Positions 1-7,858 of a stretch of DNA of 27,861 nt are shown one piece after another. Below the pieces are notes generated by a model, which worked only from the letters and a program-made list of their open reading frames with translations, searched no databases and was not told the DNA's origin. The stretch is from Paraktedonobacter sp039923935 (GTDB lineage: Bacteria; Chloroflexota; Ktedonobacteria; Ktedonobacterales; Ktedonobacteraceae): contig JBDTBU010000374.1 in the NCBI GenBank assembly GCA_039923935.1, forward strand, positions 1-27,861, given 5' to 3'. The translations under genes and the position numbers were made by a program. How positions within the stretch are numbered: position 1 is the stretch's first letter; the number at the start of each line of letters is the position of its first letter.

Positions 1-2
1 CG

Positions 3-671
3 ACGCCGAGTACGGTACTTGCAACCTATAATGGGTCTGGTTTTACCATGAAATACCCGCAAGGCTGGAAAACCACCGCCTCAAGTGCGGAGGTGGATTT
101 CACCGATACGACGGGTAACACTCTGACTATTGGCTTTACCCCTAATCCCAATAGCGCCACGAGTCCCGCTCAATTGGCTGATGGTGGTCTCGCGGGCGCA
201 AAAGCCAATTTAAAAGATCCACAGACCGTCAATTTTCCCGCTACCACAGCTATTGGTGGTCAGACTTGGAGTCAGCGTGCGGTCAGTGGCACCAGCGTTG
301 TCAATGGTCAGAGCGAGAATGTAGAAGCTGTGATCCTGGCCACAAATCACCCGAATTTTTCCACTGATACTAAAGGCTACACGCTGATTTATGTTGCGTC
401 AAAAGATGCTTTCGATACCTCAAGAAGTAGATATTTCATGCCTATGCTCCAGTCATTTGCGTTTACAAATGAGCGGACGGCAAGCCCACTGGATGTAAGG
501 AAGAACTTCCGCGCCTGTAGGCCGGGGAGTGTCAGTCCTATACCTCAGTCAATGGGCAGTTCGATCACGACTATGCCGTCGGGCAGCCGGACTCCGGTTT
601 TTATATCGGAGGCTGCCATCCCTGCAATGCGCTGGGTTACTCTGGTACCAACTCTGGCGGCAATCTGGTGA
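3..671 (+). CDS. 5'-partial lipoprotein-like/PsbP-like domain protein with an aberrant C-terminus
   Basis: The frame is open from the window edge (reading TPSTVLATYNGSGFTMKYPQ), so the ATG at 48 is internal and the true start lies outside. Up to about nt 470 it reads as a coherent secreted-type domain: an 'F-T-M-K-Y-P-Q-G-W' opening, alternating beta-strand pattern and the ending 'MLQSFAF'. This resembles the PsbP-like C-terminal domains of extracytoplasmic lipoproteins. I recognise the general type only and know no function. From about nt 475 to the TGA at 669 the sequence turns low-quality (Arg/Ser/Pro-rich). In that stretch the +2 frame carries a convincing beta-helix protein, so the last 50 residues are probably out-of-frame readthrough past a deletion or recombination junction. 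The original stop codon seems lost. The gene may be a pseudogene or a protein with a changed tail. Confidence 0.5.
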   Translation, partial: TPSTVLATYNGSGFTMKYPQGWKTTASSAEVDFTDTTGNTLTIGFTPNPNSATSPAQLADGGLAGAKANLKDPQTVNFPATTAIGGQTWSQRAVSGTSVVNGQSENVEAVILATNHPNFSTDTKGYTLIYVASKDAFDTSRSRYFMPMLQSFAFTNERTASPLDVRKNFRACRPGSVSPIPQSMGSSITTMPSGSRTPVFISEAAIPAMRWVTLVPTLAAIW

Positions 672-913
672 TTAGAGACTCGATTTGGCGCAATAACTTC
701 TCAGGAATCGCGCCTAATACGCTTGACTCCGAGCTATTGGCACCTCAGGATGGCACAACGATTATCCACAATCTGGTTGAGAACAATAACAACTACGATG
801 CCCCAGCCAAAATTTTGCAATTGTCCATGATTGACAACGGCATTGTAATTGGCGGTGGTAATAACAACATCGTTGAAGATAACATCGTCAACAGGCATAT
901 CTATAGGCGCTGA
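521..913 (+). pseudogene. Remnant of a right-handed parallel beta-helix repeat protein
   Basis: The frame opens after a TAG at 518 and reads 'SVNGQFDHDYAVGQPDSGFY', then IGGCHPCNA, LGYSGTNSGGN, 'LVIRDSIWRNNFSGI' and 'NNIVEDNIVNRHIYRR', ending at a TGA at 911. Repeated N/G/I-rich strands of the 'GNNNIVEDNIV' type are typical of secreted parallel beta-helix (NosD/pectate-lyase-fold) proteins. There is no start codon with a ribosome site, no signal peptide and no N-terminal coils. The join between CHPCNA and LGYSG also looks shortened, since in such proteins I would expect another strand there. The C-terminus stops in mid-rung. A GTG at 668 could give an 81-residue peptide, but nothing supports that start. 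I read it as a decayed fragment fused by deletion to the lipoprotein gene upstream. Confidence 0.6.
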
Positions 914-1089
914 GGCTCAGTCAGAGCAGACATGAAGAGTTCCCAAAAATGTGTCATTTGCCCTATGCCAGATCCCTGCTGTGCGTGTATGCTTGTGTCA
1001 TAAAGAAGAAGGATCTGGGACCAGCCTCCTGATCTTTGCCTGTTTAATGTGCTGGTCATGCATAGATGAATGCGAGGGGAATGCTCCAA

Positions 1090-4000
1090 ATGGCGCACGT
1101 ATATGGTTCTCATTGTGATTGTTGCGGCCTGGCGGTTGATATTACACAGGCCAAGTTTTGCCCGCGTTGCCAGTATCCCGTGCAACCGGAACCAGAGCAG
1201 CGTTTCTTAGAAGTGGCGTTGAGTGATCTCAAGCGCGTGATGCGCTATGGTGGGACCGCATTAAGCGTGGCAGATCTTGCCTGGCGCTATGAGGGACGCC
1301 TGCAATTTTTGCACAATCTGAAAGGTCAAGACTCTGCACAACATGTGGCTGATCGGGCGACTCAAACGCTTGCGAAAGAGTCGCCGTCGCTGCCCCAGAT
1401 GTTTCGTGTTCCGGAAGCGGCAGAACGAGCAGCCTTCTCCGTGCCTGCTCCTGGCGTTGCGCGGCCAAGCGTACCAGCGACACCCATCGCCTTACACCCT
1501 ATAGCGGGTCAGGTAAGCACATCAGTATCTCCCGCCTTTCCAATAACCCCCGCTGCAAGTATGCGCGGTTTCTCGTTGTCTAGCGATGCAGTCGTGAATA
1601 TTCTGGCGGCTCTGGGTGGCTTTTTTATTCTGGCCGGCTCTTTGAGCTTTGTGCTGACAACCTCTAATCTCTGGTTGTCGTTTCTAGCAGTCTTTTTTCT
1701 CCATGCTATCTTTGGTGTAGCGGGCCAGCTTACGCGGCGGCGTTTGCCATTGCTGCGAGCGGTCTCGCCTCTCTATACGCTGATTTTCGCTCTACTGGTA
1801 CCCCTGGTGGGCTTCTCGGCGTATCATCTGGTGACGAACGGCCTGGTGGGACTTTCCCCATCTGCTCTGCTCACTTTGGCCGCGCTCTATGCTGCTGCCA
1901 TCTATATTCTGTTGGCGGTGACACAACGTTTTGTGTCGTTTGCGTACCTGGGCATAGTTGCATTGCTAGTTGGAGATATCGCCCTGGCACAGACTCTGCA
2001 TCTGGCCTACTGGTGGTGGCCTTGCATCGCTATGTTGCTAGCGTTGCTGAGCCTGCTGGCTCTCCCGCGTGCCACTGGCGAGACGTGGCCCCTGACAGAA
2101 AACTGGGGCATTCTACGTGGGCCACTTCAGGTTTTGATGTATAGCATTATAAGCATCGCCTGCCTGGTACTGCCTCTCATGCTGGCCTCTAGCCTGATCT
2201 TGGATAGCTTTTTCGTATATAGCTTACCTACCGCAGTTCATAAGGAATTGCATCTCGCACTCTTCTTGCTTGCTGGTGTGCTTTTTGTCTGGTTCACTTT
2301 GTGGATCTGGCGTACGCGCCGCATTGACCGAACGCCTCTTTTGGCCTACTTGCTCGTGGGCGTGCTCTTGCTGTTGGGCTATGCATTGCGCTTGGATTTG
2401 ACTGGCTATGTCCTGTTACTGAGCGGTACGGCTCTGGCGTATCACGCGCTGGTCCGTTTGGCTGGTACTCGGCTGGCTGTGTATGGTTTGCCAGACCTCA
2501 CTTTAGATCAGCTTGTAATTGCTCTGAGCGTCCTGGTCATGCTGCTGGTCGCTTCTGCCACTCCCTTCCAACTCATTTATCGCGCGTATGCAGGGTATAC
2601 TGCTCAAAACACCCTGGTCTTATTCTTTAACAACAGTTTTTCGTATCCTTTTGTACGGGGAAGCGGCCTCGCGTTAGAGCAACTCGCGCTTGGTGTCTGT
2701 TTCCTGCTGACGCTCGATATCACAGCCGCACGAGCCGGCCTCAGTCGCTTGCCCACCAGGGCCAACTGGTGCTGGTTGCTGTTGCTCAGCGGCTTGATCC
2801 TGGCTGCGGCCTATGGTCGAGAGGTGCTGCTCTGGCAGGTATCCCCAGTATTCCCACTGTGGGCTTTTCTGGCCTTGAGCCTGGCTCTGTTGGCGAGCGC
2901 AGTCCTGGTACGGCGCTTTGCTAGCCCCGCTTGGGCCAATCCTCTCGATGTGCTGACTTTGGGTGGGATCGCGTTTACCCTTACGCTCAGCCAGAGCCAG
3001 ACATGGAATGTGATTAGCTCGTTCTTGTTCGGTTTTGCCGCGTTGCTCTATATTGTGCTGCTCTCGCAGCGTCGGCCCCTGCCCACGCTGCTTGCAGCAG
3101 GTTTGCTGTTGCTCGCTTTGCCACTTCTGCTTGCTCATCCACTACTGGTGCTTGGTCTGGGACTGTTGCTCCCGTTGTTCGCGGCTAGTATGCAGCGCGT
3201 GGGCCTGTTTGGGAAGGGTACGGCATATGCGAACCTGTTTGCCTGGACCTTGTTTGGACCAGCTTTCATCTATGGGCTTGCCCTTACAACGAAGGATATC
3301 ACTGGCGGACAGAGCGCACTTGCGGGTTGGTCCGCACTGCACCTGACTGTACTTGCGAGTGGATCGGGACTGAGTGCGGCTTACGAAATTGCCGCGCTTG
3401 GTGTGGCCTGGTACGCGACGGCGCTTATCGCACGCGCACAACTTTGGCTGGTCCCGGCTACATTGTTCTGGTTGATCGCCCTATTGCTGCCTACGAATGC
3501 TTTCTGGGTGCTGACCATCCTCACTCCTCTGCTGGCGCTTGGGGCTGCGTGTATCGAGCGCCGCTCACGGTATACATGGGCGGAGCCTTTGTACTTGGCC
3601 GCGCTGTGCGGTGCTGCCATGGTGGCCTATACTGGTCTAGCACAAGGACATTTGCTAGAGTTGAGCTGGATTCTGTTGGGTTTTGCCATCCTGGCCTATG
3701 GTCTGGGCCTCTTCACCGGACGCTTGCCTGTGCTCTGGCTGACTCCGCTGTTCGCAACGGGAGCAGTTGTGGTGGCTGCCTTGTTGGGCGATCTCTTCCG
3801 TCCGCCAGTCGTGGCGCTGATGTGTGCGGGCCTGGGCATTGTGTGCAGTCGGTCCTCGCGGCTATCCCCATTCTTCCGGCGTCAGTACGCCCCTCTGCTC
3901 TATGCGCTGCCTTTGTACGCAACGGCGCTGGCAGCGGCTTTGCTAACTGGCATCTATGGTACGGTTGGTGCGGTTGGAAATATCAACCGACCCTTCTATG

Positions 4001-5331
4001 GAGCTTTGCCAACGGCGCTGTTCTTGTATGCGGTGGTGGCTTTTGTGGTGCTGTTGATCGAACAGAAACCCTCCTGGAACTGGCTGGTGGTGGGTTTTGC
4101 TTGCTGGGCTGTACTGCTGGCGCAACATCTTACGCCAACCTATATGCTGGGTGCTGGGGTTGGGCTGGTGCTGCTTGGATTGTTGAGCGGGCGTTTCTTC
4201 CGACCTACACCAGCGTCCGAGGGGGCTACACGCTCAGACAGTCTGGCAAACTTCACCTGGAACTGGCCCTGGTATATAGCTTTCCTGTTCGCAACGTTTG
4301 TGTTGGGAGGCTGGTCATATGCGTTCGGTCAATCCTTTGCTCCGGACATAATTGCGCCTGTTCTGCTCGTCTTCACGCTGCTGGCAACTGTAGTAATGCT
4401 GGTGGAGCGTGCGCCTGAGTTCCTGGTCTTCCCCGTTGGTATGGCAGCCTGGACCCTACATCTCTGGTTGCTTGCATTTCAACCTGCTGTTGCAATCGTG
4501 GCATATACGTTGCTGTGCATACTGATCTTCGCGACTCAGTTCATTTGGCGGCGTTTGCCTGCGGCCACGGGCTGGTTGCCGGAGACAGGTTTGCACAATG
4601 CGTTCTCGCTGGGTGGACTCTGTGTGGTCGTGCTGAGTGCGCTCAATCAGGGTGCTCTCTCAACCAACAACGGCGCTCTGGCCCAGGCTGGAGTATTCGC
4701 ACTGGTGACTTTGAGTTTGTTGCTTTTCCTGTACGGTTTGGCCCGTCCTGCGGCAGTTGCTCGTGCTTTGTTTGATGGGATGAGCGAGTTGGAGCGCACG
4801 GCACGTCTAGAGGCCGCACACGCGATCAGCCATTGGTGCGCGTATAGTGCTGGTTTGCTGCTCTCCCTGGCTGTCTCCTGGGAAATGCTAGCGGCCTTTG
4901 ATGTGACACACTTTGATGTGCTCACCCTGGTCCCGGCTAGTTACCTGCTTGTGATCGCGCCCTTTCTCTTGCGTGATAAAGCCTTACCTGAACGGCGCTT
5001 CGTGGGACAGGCGGTTGCTCTGCTTGGTGCAGCCCTACTGCTTCTGCCCGCGCTCTGGTTCGGTTTCCAGGGCACTGAGGTGTTGCCAAGTCTGATCTTG
5101 CTAGCGGAGGCGCTGCTCTTGCTGGTGTTGGGGTTATTGGCCCGCCTGCGCATTTTTATCCTGAGTAGTACAGGGTTGATTATCCCTGCCACTCTGCGGG
5201 TGCTTTTCCTTTCGATCTCACTGGCTGTGCCAATCCTGCTGATGGTCTTTGGCAGCTTGCTGGTCCTGCTGGCTACTGTGCTGATCCTCTCGCGTCATCG
5301 CTTGCAGGTAGCATGGAGTAGTTGGGAATAA
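1090..5331 (+). CDS. Giant polytopic membrane protein with N-terminal zinc ribbon (~1,413 aa)
   Basis: I chose the ATG at 1090 because GAGGGGA (1074-1080) lies nine bases upstream; an in-frame ATG at 1066 has no ribosome site. The N-terminus (MAHVYGSHCDCCGLAV, then CPRC) has a CxxC...CxxC pair, a likely zinc ribbon. A soluble linker of roughly 130 residues follows, containing the motif 'LAWRYEGRLQFLHNL' and a Pro/Ala-rich stretch. The rest is almost entirely hydrophobic: I count about 40 potential membrane segments in Leu/Ala/Gly/Trp-rich repeats with short basic loops (TRRRLP, RRSRY, RRLP). The protein ends just after the last segment. It resembles the large DUF2157/SCO7613-type actinobacterial and Chloroflexota membrane proteins, whose function is unknown to me. 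No catalytic or transport motif is visible. It is a single gene, convergent with the kinase downstream, and intact over its whole length. Confidence 0.85.
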   Translation: MAHVYGSHCDCCGLAVDITQAKFCPRCQYPVQPEPEQRFLEVALSDLKRVMRYGGTALSVADLAWRYEGRLQFLHNLKGQDSAQHVADRATQTLAKESPSLPQMFRVPEAAERAAFSVPAPGVARPSVPATPIALHPIAGQVSTSVSPAFPITPAASMRGFSLSSDAVVNILAALGGFFILAGSLSFVLTTSNLWLSFLAVFFLHAIFGVAGQLTRRRLPLLRAVSPLYTLIFALLVPLVGFSAYHLVTNGLVGLSPSALLTLAALYAAAIYILLAVTQRFVSFAYLGIVALLVGDIALAQTLHLAYWWWPCIAMLLALLSLLALPRATGETWPLTENWGILRGPLQVLMYSIISIACLVLPLMLASSLILDSFFVYSLPTAVHKELHLALFLLAGVLFVWFTLWIWRTRRIDRTPLLAYLLVGVLLLLGYALRLDLTGYVLLLSGTALAYHALVRLAGTRLAVYGLPDLTLDQLVIALSVLVMLLVASATPFQLIYRAYAGYTAQNTLVLFFNNSFSYPFVRGSGLALEQLALGVCFLLTLDITAARAGLSRLPTRANWCWLLLLSGLILAAAYGREVLLWQVSPVFPLWAFLALSLALLASAVLVRRFASPAWANPLDVLTLGGIAFTLTLSQSQTWNVISSFLFGFAALLYIVLLSQRRPLPTLLAAGLLLLALPLLLAHPLLVLGLGLLLPLFAASMQRVGLFGKGTAYANLFAWTLFGPAFIYGLALTTKDITGGQSALAGWSALHLTVLASGSGLSAAYEIAALGVAWYATALIARAQLWLVPATLFWLIALLLPTNAFWVLTILTPLLALGAACIERRSRYTWAEPLYLAALCGAAMVAYTGLAQGHLLELSWILLGFAILAYGLGLFTGRLPVLWLTPLFATGAVVVAALLGDLFRPPVVALMCAGLGIVCSRSSRLSPFFRRQYAPLLYALPLYATALAAALLTGIYGTVGAVGNINRPFYGALPTALFLYAVVAFVVLLIEQKPSWNWLVVGFACWAVLLAQHLTPTYMLGAGVGLVLLGLLSGRFFRPTPASEGATRSDSLANFTWNWPWYIAFLFATFVLGGWSYAFGQSFAPDIIAPVLLVFTLLATVVMLVERAPEFLVFPVGMAAWTLHLWLLAFQPAVAIVAYTLLCILIFATQFIWRRLPAATGWLPETGLHNAFSLGGLCVVVLSALNQGALSTNNGALAQAGVFALVTLSLLLFLYGLARPAAVARALFDGMSELERTARLEAAHAISHWCAYSAGLLLSLAVSWEMLAAFDVTHFDVLTLVPASYLLVIAPFLLRDKALPERRFVGQAVALLGAALLLLPALWFGFQGTEVLPSLILLAEALLLLVLGLLARLRIFILSSTGLIIPATLRVLFLSISLAVPILLMVFGSLLVLLATVLILSRHRLQVAWSSWE

Positions 5332-5355
5332 CGGGCACATCTGCTCGGTTTTTTT
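5332..5355 (+). terminator. Intrinsic terminator of the giant membrane protein gene
   Basis: Directly after the TAA, CGGGCA (5332-5337) pairs with TGCTCG (5342-5347) around the loop CATC, with one G-U pair, followed by G and seven T (5349-5355). This is a canonical Rho-independent terminator on the + strand. Read on the other strand, the same stem is preceded by an A-run and followed by TTATTCC, so it may also act weakly on the convergent kinase gene. Confidence 0.75.
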
Positions 5356-5400
5356 GTAGCATTAGATCTTGGATATTTCGAGGTTTAATGCTACAAAAAA
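5350..5400. repeat. 15-bp perfect inverted repeat overlapping the kinase 3' end
   Basis: TTTTTTGTAGCATTA (5350-5364) is repeated as its exact reverse complement at 5386-5400, with a 21-base spacer. The right arm and the spacer code for the last residues of the minus-strand kinase, and its stop codon lies in the left arm. The order U-run, stem, A-run is the reverse of an intrinsic terminator, so the role is unclear. It may stabilise the kinase mRNA 3' end. Confidence 0.6.
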
Positions 5401-6615
5401 CGTTGTGCCTGTTTCTTCCGATGATTCTACCCAGAGACGCCCCTGGTGTTGCTCAACAATTTCTTTGCTGATAGGCAAGCCTAGCCCCCACCCCGGTGCA
5501 TCAGAAGATTGTGCTTCGGGACTCCGATAAAATGGTTCGAAAATGGTGGTCTGTTGTTCTTGCGAAAGAACTGACCCATCATTATGCACCGCAAGGATTG
5601 CTTCCTCAGATCTTTGACTGACTTCCACTTGTACCACCGCATGTGCTGGCGAATATTTGATGGCATTCGTGACCAGGTTGTTCATGACTTGTGAGAGCCG
5701 CGTTTCATCGATGTGAAGTACAATGGGATCAGGGGGAAGTTGCAGATCAATGACGCGGCTTGTCAAAGCCTTTTGGTCTGTAACGATTTCACAGCAGAGT
5801 TGGCTGAGATCACAGGGTGCCAGACGTAGCGGCATCTTCCCTGAACGCAGACTATTGATATCGAGCAGATCATTGACGAGAATCGTTAAACGTTTGGTCT
5901 GTTGATCCACTTTGACCAGAGAGTCCTGAACTAGTAGCATCTCAGGGATTTGTGCGCTTTGTTTCTTCAGCCGACGTATGAGCAATTGCAAATAACCGTG
6001 GATGCTTGTGATTGGTGTTCGCAGTTCGTGGGATGCCATGGAAAGAAATTGGTCCTTCACTCGATCCGCTTGTTCGAGTTGAAGATTGCTCTGGGCAAGC
6101 GCCTGATTACTCTTTGCTAATTCCTCAGCATGTTCCGATGCCTCTTGCTGAGCGAGCAGCAATTGCTGCCGATACTTCTTTTGTAGCGCGATTATATACA
6201 AAATGATGAGTTGTATAACGATAAAAGGTATGAATGCGACAGTATCCGGCCACTGATAAAATGTGAAGCCCCGCCCAGGAGGAATCAACCAGTAATCTAG
6301 GCACAGTACTCCCACGACCAGAGCGACAAGCGCTGGGCCAGTACCCCAGATCCAGCCCACGAGAAGCGTTCCGATCAGAAAAGGTACTCCAATAAAATAA
6401 TCGTGGATATGTTCAATTGCCTCAATTCTTGAGACCAGAAAAGTTCCCGCAATAAACACGAAACTGAGAGCATAGCCGACGAAGGCAGAACGCCACCAGG
6501 AACGACGCTGGCTGGCCTGTTGATCTGATGGTCGATTCTGCTTCTTCATCTGGGTCGGGATCTGGGGCCGATGCAAACGCCTTTGGTAGATTTGTTTAGC
6601 GTCTTTGATTTGCAT
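5362..6615 (-). CDS. Membrane sensor histidine kinase with DUF4118 (KdpD-type) input region
   Basis: The start is placed at the ATG giving MQIKDAK, which has CGAGGT a few bases upstream. The frame could be extended 11 codons to 6648 without a ribosome site. Domains in order: basic N-terminus; four closely packed hydrophobic segments with 'LVGWIWGTGPALVAL' and 'DYWLIPPGRGFTF', the pattern of DUF4118; a coiled-coil-like Q/E/A-rich linker; HisKA with H-box 'FLSMASHELRTPITSIHGYL' (phospho-His about residue 196); and HATPase_c with N-box 'NNLVTNAIKYSP' and G-box 'WGLGLPISKEIVEQHQG'. It should autophosphorylate on that His and pass phosphate to an Asp on a response regulator. None is adjacent, so its partner is elsewhere. 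It is transcribed alone, convergent with the large membrane protein. The signal is unknown. Confidence 0.93.
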   Translation of the reverse strand: MQIKDAKQIYQRRLHRPQIPTQMKKQNRPSDQQASQRRSWWRSAFVGYALSFVFIAGTFLVSRIEAIEHIHDYFIGVPFLIGTLLVGWIWGTGPALVALVVGVLCLDYWLIPPGRGFTFYQWPDTVAFIPFIVIQLIILYIIALQKKYRQQLLLAQQEASEHAEELAKSNQALAQSNLQLEQADRVKDQFLSMASHELRTPITSIHGYLQLLIRRLKKQSAQIPEMLLVQDSLVKVDQQTKRLTILVNDLLDINSLRSGKMPLRLAPCDLSQLCCEIVTDQKALTSRVIDLQLPPDPIVLHIDETRLSQVMNNLVTNAIKYSPAHAVVQVEVSQRSEEAILAVHNDGSVLSQEQQTTIFEPFYRSPEAQSSDAPGWGLGLPISKEIVEQHQGRLWVESSEETGTTFFVALNLEISKI

Positions 6616-6729
6616 ACATACCTCGAAAATTACAGAGCTTCTTGCCATGTTGATTGAAAGCAGAATGAAGAACCTGCTTGAGATGAAAAACTAAAACTCT
6701 GCTATGATAGAGAGTTATCATTCAGTAAA

Positions 6730-6746
6730 CACGTTTTGGAAACGTG
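6730..6746 (-). terminator. Short hairpin downstream of the beta-propeller lipoprotein gene
   Basis: CACGTTT (6730-6736) and AAACGTG (6740-6746) form a 7-bp stem with a 3-base loop, 20 bases past the stop of the minus-strand lipoprotein gene. On that strand the stem runs into GTTTACTG, a weak U-tract. It is a plausible but weak terminator. Confidence 0.45.
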
Positions 6747-6766
6747 AGATGTTTCAATAATTCATG

Positions 6767-7858
6767 CTATGGCTGTAATATCCCAATTTTATTGCTCCCC
6801 GATTCAGTAAACCAGATGGTCTGATGGGGTCCCTCAACCAGGCCAATTGGCAGGCTATTCGGTGTCGGAATGGTATAGTAGAAGAAGCGTTGCGTCTTGA
6901 CATCAAACCGCGCCAACATACTTTCAGAGGTGACGGTTATCCAGACATCGCCATTCGTAGCGATAGTGAGGCCATAGAGGCCACCTTGGAAAACTGGGGA
7001 ACTATAGGTTGTAAACGTATGGTTGGTAGGATTGAAGCGGACCAACTGGCTAGCAGCAAAGGTCGTGGTCCAGATCTGGCCCTGTGCATCGCTAGTAACT
7101 TCCATCAGGGGAGTCGTAGAAGCAATCCCTGACGGCGTGAAGGAGCTGACCTGCCCGGTGAGCGGGTTGAGCTGGCCGAGTTGGTTTGAGCTGATCTCGG
7201 TGAACCAGATGGTGCCCTGGGGGTCGGCAGCGATGCCATAGGGATCGAGCGGCTTCGCGTTTGGTGTTGTGGTGAGCGGGTATTGATGGATCGATTCATC
7301 GGCGCTGTTCAGGCTGCCAATGGCGTTGGCGTTCAGTTCGGTAAACCAGAGTGTGCCGTGTGTATCCAGCACGAGATCGTTGGGGGCGCTGGGCAGGCTT
7401 ACCGTTTTGCTGGCGTCTCTGGGATCAGGCATGTGGAGAGTGGGCAGTGGATAGGTCTTGTACTGGCCGGTTGCGGGAAAGTAGTGCCCGATGTAGTTGG
7501 CGTATTGCTCAGCAAACCAGATCGTGTTATCGGGGGCTGCGACAACGCCCATAACCCCCGACTGCCCATTGGGCGGCGTCTGCTGCCAGAATGTGCCAGT
7601 GTGGGCATCGAACGAGCCGAGATAGTTGCGGTTCATCTCGCCAAACCACAGGCGTCCCTGCCCATCGAGAGTGGGCCGCATCAGGCCGCAGTCATTCTGG
7701 GGCAGAGCGAACTCCTGAAATTTTCCCGTTGCCGCCTGGCTTTGTGGCAGCGAGGAAGCACTAGCGTGCGTATTGAGCGTAGAGGCATCTCCACATGCTG
7801 CTAACAAGCAGGTTAATAGAATAAATAGAGTAAAAAAGCTAAAAGAGTGGCTTTTCAT
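6767..7858 (-). CDS. Secreted lipoprotein with streptogramin-lyase-like (Vgb/NHL/SMP-30) beta-propeller
   Basis: The N-terminus (MKSHSFSFFTLFILL, then TCLLAACGD) is a lipoprotein signal peptide with lipobox LAAC, lipidated Cys at residue 22. The mature 340 residues hold about seven repeats of the blade motif 'D..G.(I/L)WF(T/A)E...N.IG', for example GTLWFTELNANAIG, GTIWFTEISSNQLG and TIWFTESGSNKIG. This is the pattern of virginiamycin B lyase and related propellers. Vgb itself is cytoplasmic and about 295 residues. A lipid-anchored extracytoplasmic version more likely binds or senses something, and I could not confirm the catalytic His/Glu set. Its ATG overlaps the mtaB stop (ATGA) and its ribosome site (GAGG) lies inside mtaB, so it is translated by coupling from the upstream gene. 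The functional link to tRNA modification is not evident. Confidence 0.85.
   Translation of the reverse strand: MKSHSFSFFTLFILLTCLLAACGDASTLNTHASASSLPQSQAATGKFQEFALPQNDCGLMRPTLDGQGRLWFGEMNRNYLGSFDAHTGTFWQQTPPNGQSGVMGVVAAPDNTIWFAEQYANYIGHYFPATGQYKTYPLPTLHMPDPRDASKTVSLPSAPNDLVLDTHGTLWFTELNANAIGSLNSADESIHQYPLTTTPNAKPLDPYGIAADPQGTIWFTEISSNQLGQLNPLTGQVSSFTPSGIASTTPLMEVTSDAQGQIWTTTFAASQLVRFNPTNHTFTTYSSPVFQGGLYGLTIATNGDVWITVTSESMLARFDVKTQRFFYYTIPTPNSLPIGLVEGPHQTIWFTESGSNKIGILQP

Noticed and set aside
901..1185. 94-codon minus-strand frame in the gap before the giant membrane gene
   Set aside because: It overlaps the ribosome site and zinc ribbon of that gene, and its composition is not protein-like.
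3327..4418. 363-codon + strand frame inside the giant membrane protein gene
   Set aside because: It overlaps an intact 1,413-residue gene in another frame, is Cys/Gly/Arg-rich with no domain, and has no ribosome site.
7283..7804. 173-codon + strand frame opposite the beta-propeller gene
   Set aside because: Mirror of the repetitive blade sequence; the minus frame has a signal peptide and seven blades.
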